Origin: Nostoc sp. KVJ3
Lineage (GTDB): Bacteria > Cyanobacteriota > Cyanobacteriia > Cyanobacteriales > Nostocaceae
Direction of reading: 5' to 3'
Assembly (NCBI RefSeq): GCF_026127265.1
Contig: NZ_WWFG01000017.1
Span: 6,822 to 70,821 of the forward strand
DNA: 64,000 nucleotides
Below are positions 49,430 to 62,887 of the stretch, one piece after another (position 1 is the stretch's first letter; each line of letters begins with the position of its first letter). Position numbers and translations under genes: made by a program. The notes beneath the pieces were generated by a model, which did no database searches, was not told the DNA's origin, and worked only from the letters and a program-made list of their open reading frames with translations.

Positions 49430-52312
49430 ATGAAAAAATCTGTTTCTATCGTCATCACAGTTTACAATCGAGAAAACTACCTTGCTGCGGCAATTAAAAG
49501 TGTCCTGGCTCAAACTTGGTCGGACTTGGAATTGTTAATATGGGACGATGGCTCTACAGATCGCTCCGTTGAAATTGCATCCGAGTATGCCCAGCAAGAT
49601 CAACGCATCCGAGTCATAGCTGCCAAACATACTGGTATTGCCCCTGCTATCCACGGGGCTGTTGCAGCAACCACTGGAGATTATATCGGTTGGGTAGACA
49701 GTGACGATATTCTGGCTCCCACCGCCTTAGAACAGACAATTTCCATTCTGAATAATCACCCCAAAGTAGGACTTGTCTACACAGACTATCAACTAATGGA
49801 CGAACAGGGAAACCTGCATGGAATCGGGCAGCGTTGCCAAATCCCCTATTCCAAAGAACGGCTGCTTGTTGACTTTATGATCTTCCATTTCCGCTTAATA
49901 CGCCGCACCGTTTACGAGCAAGTGGGAGGTATTGATCCGAACTTTACTTATGCCGAAGAGTATGATTTGTGTCTAAAACTGTCTGAAGTCACCGACTTTT
50001 ACCATATCCCTCAACCTCTTTATTATTATCGCCGTCACTCTGGCAATTTGACTAACGAACAGTTTGAACCGATTCGCTGGTCTCAAAAAGCAATCAATAA
50101 CGCACTCAAAAGGCGGGGGTTAGACAGCCAATATGAGCTATCTATGCAAGTTGTCGCTCATTTTACTATTAAATCTAAACACCGCTCTCAGAACACCTCT
50201 AACTCCCCTCAGCAGATTTTAAATTCACCAACCACTGTTTCGATTATCATTCCGACTTACAATCGTAAACATTATCTTAAATACGCTCTCGATAGCGTCT
50301 GTTGTCAAACCTATACTGACTACGAAATTATTGTAATTGATGACGGCTCCACCGATGGGACTGCTGATTGGATTCATACACACTATCCACAGGTAAAACT
50401 GTTACAAATACCCACTAATACTGGTGCTGCTGCCGCTAGAAATTTGGGCATTAAAAATGCGCTGGGGCAATTTATCGCCTTTCTCGATAGCGACGACCAA
50501 TGGCTACCAGATTACCTGCAACATCAAATTGACACTCTCAAACAAACACCTACTGCTGTCCTCAGCTACTGCAACTATATCGCCATCACAAGTGTTGACC
50601 ACAAGGGCGACCGAATGAGCCTCAGTCCAAGCCATCCAGATGACCTGATTCTTTCGATGCTTTGGCGATGCTTCATTCACACACTCTCTCAAGTCGTCGT
50701 ACCCAAATCAGTCTTCCAAACAGTTGGTTTATTAAACGAACAGTTGAAAGGCTGTCATGACTGGGAGTTTTACTTAAGACTGTTTGCACACGGAACTCCA
50801 GTACATATCCCCAAGTATTTAGTTCGCAAACGCTGGTTGCCTGACAGCATCGTTACCCAATCTAACTGTACTGCATGGTTAGCAAACGGGCTTCAAGTCC
50901 TAGAAGAATTTTATCGTCGCCCTGCCAACGCCCGCTACAGCCATTTGCGACCAACCATTGAAACTCACTTTCGTACTACTGTAGAAGAATTCAAGTCATA
51001 CATTTTCCCCGCTTTCCAGCCAAATCAGAGCCAGGGAATCACTGCCCCCCTAGTTTCCATTATTATCTCTAGTAATAACGCCAGCAGATTTGCCGCCTGT
51101 CTACATAGTTGCCAACAACAAATTTATCCGAATCTGGAAATTATTATTGTTGAACACGACTCGACCGAGAACTTGAGCGAAATTAGTCGCCAATTTGCCA
51201 GCACAACTAAAGGACGTGTAATCTTAACTCAATGCCAGCAACCAGGAGCGAGTGCTGCTTACAATCATGGATTAGCTTTAGCTACTGGTGACTATATCCA
51301 ATGGCTTTCTGGCTCAGATGAATTGACACCCCAAAAAATTGCCTTGCAAGTAGCAGCATTAGAACAAAATCGTCACTTTGACATTGCCTATGGTGATTGG
51401 CAATGGTGCTTTTATCAAAACGAGCAGTGTCAATTGAGAATTGCTTTCGCATTCCAACAGAATGACGACGAAAGAATGCAGAGACTAATGCATAACTGGC
51501 AACCTCTTCATGCCTTCCTAATTCGTCGCTCTACAGCAGTGCGCTTGCAAGAGTTACAAGTGTGGAATTATCCACAGACTCAATTGGATGCAGACCGGGA
51601 GTATTTAACTCTAGCAGCAATAGTGGGGTTTCGTTTTCTTCACGTTCAACATTCTACCGTCCTCTACAATCATTTCTCCTCCAGTCAGATGAAGTTGTCC
51701 GACTCTTACGTCGGAAGAGTCGAGAGACTCAAGCAAATGTTTTTACGCTTTCAATACCATGCCACGATGCAGCCACTAAGTGAAATTACAGAACAACATT
51801 GGTTTCTGCTCAAGCAAAGTTGGGATTTGTGGAAACTCGCACCAGTCACACTTCAGCAACACGGAGAAGACGCTTTTTTTCTTCAGCACTCTCAAAAAGA
51901 GCTAGGAATGCCGCTCAACTTAGCCCAAGCCAGAATAGTCAGCGCCTTATATAAATCTGATGAAGCTTGCACTTTAGAAGATCATGCTCGTCAAATTGTG
52001 CGGATATTTTGGAAGCAAATCGTTCAACAGTCTGGAGGTGAGGCAAAAAATGTTGCAGCCGAGCTAACAAGATGGGTAGGACTTGCTCATCCCGAAACTT
52101 CTGATTCTTCCCCTCACCAACTAGCACAGGCTGGAAGTCAAAGTACATCTTTACTGCAAGCGAAAATTGATGCAATTCCTTTGTCTGCCCCGTTGTTTGT
52201 AGAACAGCAATTGGCAGTGCTTTACGTACTGGACAAACTTCGGACTGCTGGAATGCTTAACCAATTTTCTGCTCTACAGTCAGAAATAAATCAGTCAATG
52301 CCAGCTAGATAA
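49430..52312 (+). CDS. Multi-domain family 2 glycosyltransferase, intact copy
   Basis: 960 residues with three GT2-like domains. Domain 1 (about 4-230): VSIVITVYNR, WDDGST, WVDSDD, EEYDLCLKL. Domain 2 (about 270-500): VSIIIPTYNR, IDDGST, FLDSDDQW, CHDWEFYLRL. Domain 3 (about 540-720): VSIIISSNN, but EHDSTE and SGSDE replace the nucleotide- and metal-binding DDGST and DSDD, so it is probably inactive. The rest is helical with no named domain. It precedes the giant repeat protein by 504 bp on the same strand and could glycosylate it or build a surface glycan. The IS lies 83 bp upstream and may have altered its promoter. The same gene in copy A is frameshifted. Confidence 0.9.
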   Translation: MKKSVSIVITVYNRENYLAAAIKSVLAQTWSDLELLIWDDGSTDRSVEIASEYAQQDQRIRVIAAKHTGIAPAIHGAVAATTGDYIGWVDSDDILAPTALEQTISILNNHPKVGLVYTDYQLMDEQGNLHGIGQRCQIPYSKERLLVDFMIFHFRLIRRTVYEQVGGIDPNFTYAEEYDLCLKLSEVTDFYHIPQPLYYYRRHSGNLTNEQFEPIRWSQKAINNALKRRGLDSQYELSMQVVAHFTIKSKHRSQNTSNSPQQILNSPTTVSIIIPTYNRKHYLKYALDSVCCQTYTDYEIIVIDDGSTDGTADWIHTHYPQVKLLQIPTNTGAAAARNLGIKNALGQFIAFLDSDDQWLPDYLQHQIDTLKQTPTAVLSYCNYIAITSVDHKGDRMSLSPSHPDDLILSMLWRCFIHTLSQVVVPKSVFQTVGLLNEQLKGCHDWEFYLRLFAHGTPVHIPKYLVRKRWLPDSIVTQSNCTAWLANGLQVLEEFYRRPANARYSHLRPTIETHFRTTVEEFKSYIFPAFQPNQSQGITAPLVSIIISSNNASRFAACLHSCQQQIYPNLEIIIVEHDSTENLSEISRQFASTTKGRVILTQCQQPGASAAYNHGLALATGDYIQWLSGSDELTPQKIALQVAALEQNRHFDIAYGDWQWCFYQNEQCQLRIAFAFQQNDDERMQRLMHNWQPLHAFLIRRSTAVRLQELQVWNYPQTQLDADREYLTLAAIVGFRFLHVQHSTVLYNHFSSSQMKLSDSYVGRVERLKQMFLRFQYHATMQPLSEITEQHWFLLKQSWDLWKLAPVTLQQHGEDAFFLQHSQKELGMPLNLAQARIVSALYKSDEACTLEDHARQIVRIFWKQIVQQSGGEAKNVAAELTRWVGLAHPETSDSSPHQLAQAGSQSTSLLQAKIDAIPLSAPLFVEQQLAVLYVLDKLRTAGMLNQFSALQSEINQSMPAR

Positions 52313-52816
52313 ATCTTGTAAATTCTTTTCCGAAAAAACATCTAAAACATATAAAAACTTTAATCTAACTATAAATTCACTTGTCAAGCCAGAATTTTAC
52401 CTAAAAACAAGCCAGCAATAAATTCCGTAAAGCTTCGGTAGACTGAAACGGAAATATTATCTTATCTTCAACTCAAGTACCTGCATTATTCAAAGATTCG
52501 AGGTTTGATGAATATCTAGAAGTGTTGAGTTCGTTCCAATCCTTAAAACTTGAGAATTCCGAAATCATTTTTTACCTCAACTATCTTCATCAAAGATATT
52601 TGTTTTCTGAGAGCAAGCATTTATTCAACTCTTAATTAATCAAATGGCTCTTTAGTACTCTATCTACTAAATCAATGCACCCAAAAGCTGAAAACCTTGA
52701 TTTAGCATTTTTTTTGGGAATTTTTCGGCTTATGGGAGCAAATAAAAAACTCTCAATAGATAATTATCCGGCTCCGTTTTTCGTCACAATAATTTCTTAT
52801 TAAAAAGATATAATTT

Positions 52817-55800
52817 ATGCCAATTTCTGATCTGATTCTCCCCACTGATAGCTCTTCATCTCAAGGAGGGTTATTACCATCTTCTCTGACAGGAACATCT
52901 TTCAGCAGTGCTTCAGATAATAATTCGTCATTAATAGGGTTGCAAAAAACATCTACAACAAGTAGTGCTTCTGGTCTGATTGGCTCTAATCTGGAAACTC
53001 TTACTAACTACAGTAATTCTGTTAGTACTATCTCTGATAGTTTACCGTTATTTAATCAATCAGTTGTTTCTACATCTCTTGCATCTCAATCACTTCCGAA
53101 CAATCCGACGACTGGTTTAGACCAACTTACTGGAAGTGGGAAAAATCTGTCCCTAGTTGGAATTAATAGTAACGATTCTCTTTTAAATCCTAGTCCAGTA
53201 TTAAAGGGAAAGTTTGGTAATTTCGATAATCATCAAAATTTCCAGTTAACTCTACAAGATGCTAATGGAAATCCAGAAAGCTTTTCTCTGACTGGCGATG
53301 GTGAAGGTGAAGTATTTCAAACTAACCTTGGTGAGCAAATTATTTTTACTGGCACTGATGTCACCACAAATGTCCAAATCTCAGCATCCAATAATCTTCA
53401 ATTCGGTGATTACATCGGGTCTTCTCTAAAAGTGCAAACAAAAGGCAGTATTAAATCTGGCAATATCACCCTCAAGAATACTGCTCTTGACAATAGTCCT
53501 GGACTCAGTTTGCAATCTGGATTGAGCGATTCACAAAGTTCGACTGATACTGGTTACAGTGTCACTGACCTTACCACTCTACTTGGAGGCAGTAATAACT
53601 ATGCTGCGGCTATCAATGACTCTGGTCAAATTGTTGGTGGTTCTATCAGCAGTGATAATTCACAATATCATGTTTTTCTCTACAGTGATGGCAAAATGAC
53701 CGACCTCGGCACTTTGCCTGGAGCCAGTTACAGCTATGCCACAGGCATCAATAATTCTGGTCAAGTTGTGGGTGAATCTTATATCAATACGACGCAACAC
53801 ACTTTTCTCTACAGTGATGGCAAGATGACCGACCTCGGCACTTTGCCTGGAGGCAGTGACAGCTATCTTGGAGCTATCAATAATTCTGGTCAAATTGTAG
53901 GTACTTCCAGTACTTCCATATACTATCAAGTGATTTTTGATGGAAGCCTTACTCTATCTTACCCAGAATATCACGCTTTCCTCTATCAGAATGGAAATAT
54001 GAGTGATCTGGGTACTTTACCGAATGGCATTGACAGCAATGCTACAAGTATTTACAGCAATGCTACAAGCATCAATAACCTTGGTCAAATAGTTGGTGGT
54101 TCTCAACAACAAGTATTTCACGATACTTCTGTTTACGTTAGTGGTGGCGGTTATGGAAATGAACCTGGTCACATTTATCATAGCGGTTACTACACATCAT
54201 CAGGACAAGCTTTCATCTACAGTAATGGCAATATGACTGGACTGGGCACTTTGCCCGGAGGCGACTTCAGCACTGCCACAGATATTAATAATTCTGGTCA
54301 AGTCATTGGCAATTCCAACACTGGTAATAACTCGCAACACGCTTTCCTCTACAGTCAGGGACAGATGACTGACCTCGGCACTCTCCCTGGCTTGCAATAC
54401 AGTCGTGCTAACGCCATCAATGATGCTGGTCAAATCATTGGTGACTCCAGCAGTGATTATAATTTTAATTATAATTTTGATCACCCTTTCCTCTACACCA
54501 ATGGCAAAATGACAGACCTCAACAGCTTGATTCCACAAGACTCAGGCTGGACTTTATCAGAGGCTACAGCCATCAATAATAAAGGGCAAATCCTTGGATA
54601 TGGCAACATCTCTGGACAATATCGCCAGTTCCTCCTTAACCCCATTTCTACAACAGCAACACCCAAAGATGGCATTACTGTAGGCAATATTTCCACTCAA
54701 GGTAGTTCTGTCCTCTTGCAGGGACTTAAGATTAATCTCACTGGCTCCAATGTTGTCACCAAAGGCGGCAATATTACTTTTGATGGCCCCACAATCCTCA
54801 ATAGCAGTACGGGTGCTTACACTTTTAACTCTGCTAAATCTACTGCTACTTCCAAGGGCGGCGATATCACCTTCAAAAATACTGTCGATAGTAACAGTGC
54901 AGGTGCTTCATCCCTTAGTCTGACAGGAGGTTTGGGCAATATTACTTTCAATAATGCAGTTGGTGGTAATGCTAGTCTTAAGGACTTGACAGTTAATAGT
55001 GCTAAAACTTTTATTGCTGAAGGTGATATCACCACCAAAGGCAATATCGCTATTTCAGCTAACCAGAACATTACCACTAATAGTCTCACTTCCAACAATG
55101 GGGCAGTAAAAGTAACTAGTCAGCAGGGGACGGTGGCGACTATTGATATTACCAGTGGTGGCAGTACTACTGTTACTGCTTCCCAAAATCTCAGCACTGG
55201 TACTGTTCTTGCTAATAGTGGCGCTGTTAGCCTGACTAGCAATCTAGGTTCTGTTACTACCAAAGACATCACCACTAGTGGCAATGCGGATGATATCACT
55301 TTGAAAGCTGCTAGTGACATCTCCACAGCGAATTTGTCTGCCAATGGCTCAGGTAAAGTCAGCATTTTTCTATACGGAAATACTAACCTTGAAGATCAAA
55401 CTAACGGTAATGTAAATACTGGTAGCATCAATGCAAATCAATTAACAATTCTTAGTTCTGGAGGTGTCAATATTCAAGGTGATACTACTGGTAAATATAA
55501 TGTATCTATAGTAGCAGGTTACGACGTGACTACCCGTAAAATAACATCAAGTCATGGACAAGTTAGCTTAAACAGCAGTTCTGGTTCTGTTACTGTTAAC
55601 AATATTATTAATGCTGATCGGGATGTATATGTTGTAGCAGACGGCAATATTACTATTCCCGAAATTATATCAAGCAAGGGAGCCGTTGGCTTGAATAGCA
55701 GTTCTGGCTCTATTACTACTGTTGGTAAAATCACAGGCAGTAATGATGTATACGTTGTAGCTAGTGGCAATGTTGCTACCAATGATATTCAAACGCATGA

Positions 55801-56736
55801 GGGAAGTATTAATATCACCAGCTTGAAGGGAACAGTGACAAAAGGACTTTTGGCTAATGATAGTGGCACATACAGAGATAAAACTTTAACTAACACAACC
55901 ACTGATATCAGTACTGAGGAACTACCATCAAGTTTGTTGAGTTTCAAAAACGACTTCAAAAAACAGAACCAGTTCCAATTCCATTTCCTTGGATAGATCC
56001 AGACATCATACTTGAGTTACCCGCACAACTCGAAAAACTATGGGAAGAACATATTCACAAATTTCTTGAGCAGCCTGCAAATGCTCCAACAATCGAAGAT
56101 GTAGCGAAAGAATCCACTCACAGGTACACATTACCAGAGTCAAAGAGAGTACGAAATAGTTTCAAAACTAACTGAAAAACAGACAGAAACATTGAAGAAA
56201 CAACTTACGTATGGAAATATAACCTACGAAGATCTTTTGCGGGCTGAAATTTTGACGGAAGAAGGAGAAGAAGAAGGCTGCTTTGATGTTGTGCTGACAA
56301 AACATTTAGGGGGACAAAATAGTGAAGGTGGAACTCATAGTGTTTATGCTGATTATGTCACTGGTTCTCTAGGTGATTTTTTGGTAGTAACTCCTGCTGG
56401 AGTCCCTGCTTTCTATGATGGGATTATTACACCAATTGGGGCAGCACACACTATTAAAGGTGAGAGGATTGGTTCTTTAGCAGAGGTGAAAACGAAACAA
56501 TACTGGTTAATCAATGTTGCTAAAGGTAGTACACGTCAAAGAGAATTGGATGATCTGAAGAAATTAAAGAGCCAGATACGTCGTGAGCTTGCAGTAGCTG
56601 AACACTGTGGATTTATTTTTAGCTGTGTTTCTTTTGATACTGAAAATGTAGCCAAAGCTGCTCAACAATTACTCCAATCCGAATTCCCACTCTTCATTTT
56701 TACTATATTAAGCAAGGCCGCCCAACAAAACTATAA
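52817..56736 (+). pseudogene. Giant HAF/beta-helix toxin-like gene, copy B, frameshifted
   Basis: Same gene as at 2376-6296. The first 1050 residues are open. One A is missing from the run at 55958-55963 (six instead of seven), which stops the frame at 55996. Further small changes occur near 56110 and 56690. The C-terminal domain continues in another frame from 56192. Probably sequencing error, not a real second gene. Confidence 0.85.
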
Positions 56737-56864
56737 TAAATTAAATTAACCAGATTAATATTTTCAATGATTAATCTACGTCACCTCTCAGGAAATAATT
56801 CGTACCAAACATTTCATTCATAATGGGGTAGAAAATTCTTTATCGTTTCTTCTAATGCATAAGG

Positions 56865-57678
56865 ATGCTTATGAAATTCAATTACTGGAATTATACAACT
56901 TGTGTTCTTTGTAACAGTTTAGATGCGATTGAACTAGCTCTAACTCAGATTTTCAACAGGAAAATTGTCATCGTATCCCTTTGCCTCCACAGCTTCTGTC
57001 AGATGCAGACTTACGAGATCGTCCTTATATGACAGAATGGGACTTATGGATTGTTGGTTTGTTCGTTGGGAAATTAGGATGGACAATAATTAAGACTTCG
57101 CCTGCTGAACTTTTATGCCGTCGAGCTAGGGCGTATCCCTTCCAAGAATATCAGAATTAGCAATGCAAATTGGCTGTAATGCTTTTCATTTAGGTGTCTA
57201 CCAAACTGATTATGGAGTTTTGCTAGAAACAGATGCTCAAGGTCACATTCATATCATTGGTAAAGTTGATGCAGAATTAGAAGATATGTTTTACGAGGAA
57301 CAAATCACTAAAAAAAGTGAACGTGTCGAGTTTTCCCTGTTAGCTTTACCAGAGGAAATCGTGGCTACAACGAAACTGTCAGTTTCGGAATCTCAAAAAC
57401 AAAGTGTGAAAGAATTAGAGGCACAGGTCGAACAAGATCCCAATGCTTGGATTGATTGGAGTATTCTAGACAAAGCGAAAACAGACTCACAAGTGAAGCA
57501 CTAGAAACAGCTACTGAGCAAACCTCATTCTTATTGGCACTTAGGAAAAGAACCACTAGTTTACCGAGCATATACCCAACAGCAGCAGCTAGCCGCTGAT
57601 GGGGCGCGGTTGTTATACTTTCAACCTAATGAGTATTACCAACAGCTTGATCCAGAAGGTATATTACCACGGTACTAA
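56865..57678 (+). pseudogene. Putative immunity gene, copy B, frameshifted
   Basis: Same gene as at 6431-7240. A T is missing near 56950, a G near 57131, and further changes near 57455 and 57505 break the frame into pieces; the middle piece is open from 57163. Same interpretation as the neighbouring genes. Confidence 0.8.
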
Positions 57679-57807
57679 CTACTGGGATCTGTTATTGCCG
57701 TAATCAGATGAGCAACAAACTTAACTCATGCCGTTCTCAAAACCCGTTGCCGTCCCTGTAGCAGTAGCACTACATGGATGCCTAAGCCAGGAAGTCATTG
57801 ATTCAAA

Positions 57808-60671
57808 TTATCGCATCTCCCCAAATTCCCTAATATACTCCACCAACTCTCTGGTATGCCCCCCTTCAGAGATTCGTGCCAAATTCCCCACCAGGATAAA
57901 CAGTTCTCGCGCTCTGCTCACAGCAACATTCAGTAAATTAGGTCGCCGATTAATAAACCAGAGACTATCAGTTGCAGAGTATTGGCGAGTCGAGAAAATT
58001 ATCACTGATTTCTGTCCACCTTGGAACGTGTGAACTGTGCCAATGCTCTTGGGGAAAAATCTGACCAACGAGATTTTAAACGTTGAGTCAGCGCATCTAC
58101 TTGACGACGGTAAGGTGAAATCACGCCAATCGTGTTGTCAGAGTCAGGAGAATTTAAGCGATAACCCGCCGCTAACAACTCTTCAATCAACGCTTCTACT
58201 GCATCAACTTCCGCCCAATTAACATGGTTCTCTAGTTGACCTTCGACATGACTTGCAATCAGGTTAGCACCCAACCGAGAAACTTGAGGCTCAGTTTTAA
58301 TGACCATCCCGTAGTTGCACAAGCGATCGCAAAAATCAGCAATTACCGGAACGCAACGGTAATGATATTTAAGGATAATGCCCTGACCAATATCTTGCGG
58401 TTGCCCTGATTCCCCAGCTGCTCGGTGATAAGCTGTTGTTGCTGTGGGGCTGTAGCGGTCATAATCTACATCTGTTAGCCCCTGTTTAGAAACGACTTGC
58501 TGCGATATTCATCTTTCTTCTGGTCACTTAAATTAACAACCGGCTCCAATTGCAATGGATCGCCAACAATCAAAGCCCGATTACACCTCACTAAAACGGG
58601 GAAAACTTGATGCGGTGGAATCTGACCCGCTTCATCTACAATTACTTGATCAATACAGCCACTATCGGGATAGGGTAACAAATTGCGGATGGAGTGCAAA
58701 GTGCAAAGAAACACCGGAAATAACAGGCTGATATCCCGATAAATGTTTCTCCAATTATGACTTAACTGACGGTAAGCATCCCATTCGCCATTCAATAATG
58801 CAATGTAAGTCCTTATGGAAGCTATCACCTCATCTTTCCGTCGCAGAGCTTCTTGTTGCTGAAATTGCCAAGACCACTCAAATAACTCTACTTGCAGCGA
58901 GTGCAATTCGGTGTAGAAGCGACTGTAAAAATCTTTGGTGGGATAAGTAGCGTGTCGGTTTTCGATTTGAGAACGGCGAGTAATCAGGTCTTTGAGTTGC
59001 TGCTTTCTTGACTCAATCTGCTGTTGTGTGCTGTCAATACCATTCTGTTGTTGCTGCCAGTTCAATGCTTCTGCAATAAGCTGGTCAACACTCTGCTGGG
59101 CGGCGATGAGAGATTCAGTTGTTAGTGGGATTTGAAATTGAAATGGGGTGGCCAGGGTCGCTAACACAGGCATCTCTATCTGTTTGTGCAAGCGTTTGAG
59201 AATATGACGTGGGCTGCTTTTGGTTATCAACTGCCAGAATCGTTTAATCGTCTGCAAAATCTGGACAACCAGTTGGTATTTCTACTCTTATTCTGCCTGT
59301 AATCTTCTCTCGGTAAAGAACGCCTAGCACTGTCAAGATGTTGTCCTATCTGCTGGTAAGCTTCTAGGGGGAACTTATTGTAGTCGCGGTCAAATTCTAA
59401 TGGTGACGAAGACTCAAATGCAGAAGTCTTTATCGCCACTGAGAGCAATTGTATATCGTGGCATAGCTCCTCTAATAACTGCTCATCAGCTTTTTTCTGT
59501 TGAAGATCATGCTCGTCTTGCTTAGAGTGAGATTCTATTTGCTGAACACCAGCTAACAACTGTTGCTTTGCTGACTCCCATTCATCTAATTTAAATGTTT
59601 CTTTGGCTAACCAGTCGAGTGCAGTTTGCAAAACTAGGTAACACTTGGCTCTCAACTAAATCCCTAGAACCTCCTGATAAGTAGAAACGGTCAGAGGTCA
59701 AGTTGTTGGCTAAGATTTTCTCAACGTTATTTACAGCAAATTTGTTAGTGCTTGTTACCACAGTTAGGTTACTTTTATCTTGACCCGTTGTTGCTAATTC
59801 CACTGCTCGATGTACCACTTGCTGGGCTATCTTATGCAGTAACAGCGTCGTCTTGCCATTCCCCGGTGGGCCAATCACAGCAGTAACAGGTTGATCCTTA
59901 GAATGTTTGAGAGCAAGTGCTTGATAGTCATCCGCCTGGGAGTTGGGAAAAGCACCCAAAAAAAGTACTTCATGTTGAGGTGCTTTTGGTTGCCCAAACA
60001 GATTTCGTAAGCCGGATGTCCTGGTCTTGACCACTGAAAGTAATTCTGGTCGCTAATTTTCTGAAAATCTTTTTTGAGGTTGTAATTAAAAGCAGCGTAG
60101 TCAAAATCCAATAGATAAGGGAGAAGTTTTGACCGCACAGGAAACGGCGGTATTTCAATCAGTCCCATAAAATCTTGTAGCGTTTTAAAGGGACGATTGA
60201 AAGTAGTTTCGAGAAAAACTCTCAACCCTTCCCTTGTGACTAAGGACTCAGCCGCTTCTTCCTCTAGCCCGTACCACTGCATCAAATTAGGAATAACAGG
60301 CTGAAACTCATATTCAGTTAAATTCCATCCGCTACTGCGATAATTGCCTCGAATATTGGAGAAATGTTGATAGTGAACAACGGGCGAAATTGACGGCGAT
60401 TCGATTCAACTACATAAAGCTGCGGGAAAGCTACAGCAATTGATGGTAATTTTGTTTGCTCAAAGTTCTTTGCACTTTTAAATGGTTGCTTTAGTTTTTT
60501 AAATAAAGACTCGTCTATTAATAATTTATCGCCTACCAGATTTACGAGAGAGTCCCAGATGTTCGGTTGAGTAGAATCGTCAGCTTCTACTTTGGCATTA
60601 CTCAAATTTTCAACATGGATGTAATCTAACCAAGCTTTGAGTAATGCTCGAATCTGTGAATCTGATGCCAT
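57808..60671 (-). pseudogene. UPF1/DNA2-like helicase, copy B, frameshifted
   Basis: Same gene as at 7370-10237, now split into at least five frames. Breaks lie near 58052, 58486, 59268, 59632, 60004 and 60346, each a one- or two-base change. All motifs are still recognisable in the pieces (GPPGNGKTT, DEAGQIPP, NVAVSRARE). Confidence 0.85.
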
Positions 60672-60754
60672 CTCTGTTTCTCCCCTCGCACCCAATCATG
60701 AATCAAAGGTAAAAAGACTCTAAAAGTAGAGATTACCTGACAATTTCCCTAAAG

Positions 60755-61908
60755 TCACTCATCCCTAGTAAGGCTTCGAGCTTGTTTAAAAGGTTTACTA
60801 GCTGCTTTTGCTTGCTAGGTTTCTTTCCATAACTGACGCTTTTTAATACGCTGGGTGATATTTTGAAGGCGGTCTGGTATTTGGTTAGATGCTTTAGATG
60901 ACGATGCTTGTTCATCATCCGTCCAAGCTGTGATTTTTTCTTTGATTTGGCTTAAAGACCAATCGTTAGCGATCGCTTCGGACAAAAGTTTTTTTCGGAT
61001 TTCATTATTCCTTACCCGCGCCAAGACTTGTGCTTTGGTGTATTCCAGTTGACCAGAACGCAGTGCCATTAAAATTTCTTCGGCAGATTTAGCAAAGGTA
61101 AGCGTGTGGTAATGAACGACAGCCAATTCATGAGTCCCAAACTCTCAAACACCTGTTGTACCGTGTTTGATTGTTCTTCATCTGGTTAGGAGAAACGTTT
61201 TTACTAGATTCAGTTTCATCGGCTAACTGGTCAGAAACGTCGTCAAGAGATTGTGGATTATCGGGGTTAGGAAAAACGTTTTTACTAGATTCATTTTTCT
61301 CGGCTAAATGCTCAGAAATGTTGTCCTCAGTTTGTGGATTATCTGAGTTAGGAAAAACGTTTTTCCTAGATTCATTTAATGAGGATTTTGACGGCTGTTC
61401 CCCCTTACTGTGAGCGTTTTTCATTCGATACAGCAAGGATTTGACGGCTTCTACATCGCAATGCAGCCGGATTCCCAACAGGTGCAAGATCCCTTCAGTT
61501 TCTTCAACAGGGTTAAGGTCTGATCGTTGTAGGTTTTCAATCAAAGCCAACTGAAACGCTTGGTCATCAGATAGCTCACGCACAACCACAGGCGCGACTT
61601 CAAGTTTGGCTTCATGCCTGCCCTATAACGTCGTTCTCCTGCTACTAATTCGTATTTCCCTCCACAATTGGACGCACCAACAGAGGTTGGAGAATGCCAT
61701 GCTGCTTGACTGACGAGACTAATTCTTTTAATGCTTGTGGGTCAAAATATCGTCGGGGCTGGTGTTGGGGCAGAACTATATCTGAAAGTTTGATAGTAGT
61801 TTCAGTAGCATAAGGCAACTCGGCATCTGGGGAGGATAACCAAGGTGCAGGGGGCGGAGTTGTAATTTGACCTCCAAAGGGTTTGTCTGTTTGTTTGCGT
61901 CGGATCAT
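60755..61908 (-). pseudogene. parB, copy B, frameshifted
   Basis: Same gene as at 10321-11478. Breaks near 60766, 60820, 61083, 61184, 61617 and 61665. The 81-bp repeats in the linker are still present. Confidence 0.85.
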
Positions 61909-62680
61909 AAAGCCTCCAAAGCCTTGGCGATTTCTTCAAGGATAGCGACTACAGAATGTTTCGGGTCAAATACTGCTAGAGGCGCACGTTCTTCTGACGC
62001 ATCGACAAAAGCGGTAGCTCTGGGGATGGGTGGGAAAATCCGACCCCAAGCGGAAAGTTGAGATTGGATAGCTGCTAATGCTCGTTTGTCGGCTGAGTTC
62101 TGGTTGGCATACCGCGTGGGAATAAACCCGGCTATTTGGATTTTGCGGTTGGCTTTGTTTTTACGTGGGTGATAGTTTGTAAAAGCTCGTCTGTTCCCTC
62201 AAAGGCTTTTATATGGGTTTCGACGGGGACGAGTACGTGTGTGGCCGCGACTAAGGCGATATAGGAAAGCAATCCTAAGCTGGGGGGACAATCTATAAGA
62301 ATGAAGTCGTATTCATTTAGAACAGATTCAATGGCTTCCTTAAGGCGCAACTCGCGCATCGCAGCACTGACTAACTGCATTTCTGCTCCACTTAAGACTC
62401 GGCTTGCTGGAACCAAGTCCATGCCGTGAATGCCCTCATGAATCGGTAAGGGCTGCTCGTCGATAATGGCATCAGCAACGGTTTTTTGTAACTGAGATGG
62501 CACTAACCCCATGAATTTGGTCAAGGACGCTTGGGGGTCTACGTCGATGAGGAGAACGCGATGTTTTCGTCGTGCTAAGTGGTATCCCAAATTTTGGGTT
62601 AGTGTTGATTGGGCGACACCACCCGCTTGGTTAAACAGGGCGATAATGCGGCAAAGAGGGTCAGTAGTTGACACTGGCAT
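61905..62680 (-). pseudogene. parA, copy B, frameshifted
   Basis: Same gene as at 11475-12251. One T is missing near 62161, splitting the last quarter of the gene from the rest. A base change turns the Walker A Lys codon into Gln (GGVAQST in place of GGVAKST), which would abolish ATP binding if real; a reading error is more likely. Confidence 0.85.
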
Positions 62681-62887
62681 TATTCCTAGAAGATACGATG
62701 ATCTTTGGTCAACCGGCTCGGTTTTAGTTTCCAGTTTACGTGTATCTGGTGAAAAGTTTATTTTTGGATAGAAATTCCAGTAGATTTTATATAACTTCAC
62801 CGTATGTAGATTTAACAGTCTCACTATGCGGGAAAATAGCTGTTAGGTGTCTGCGGAGTGGTCAAAAGTAGCTGGTAGGGATGCATC

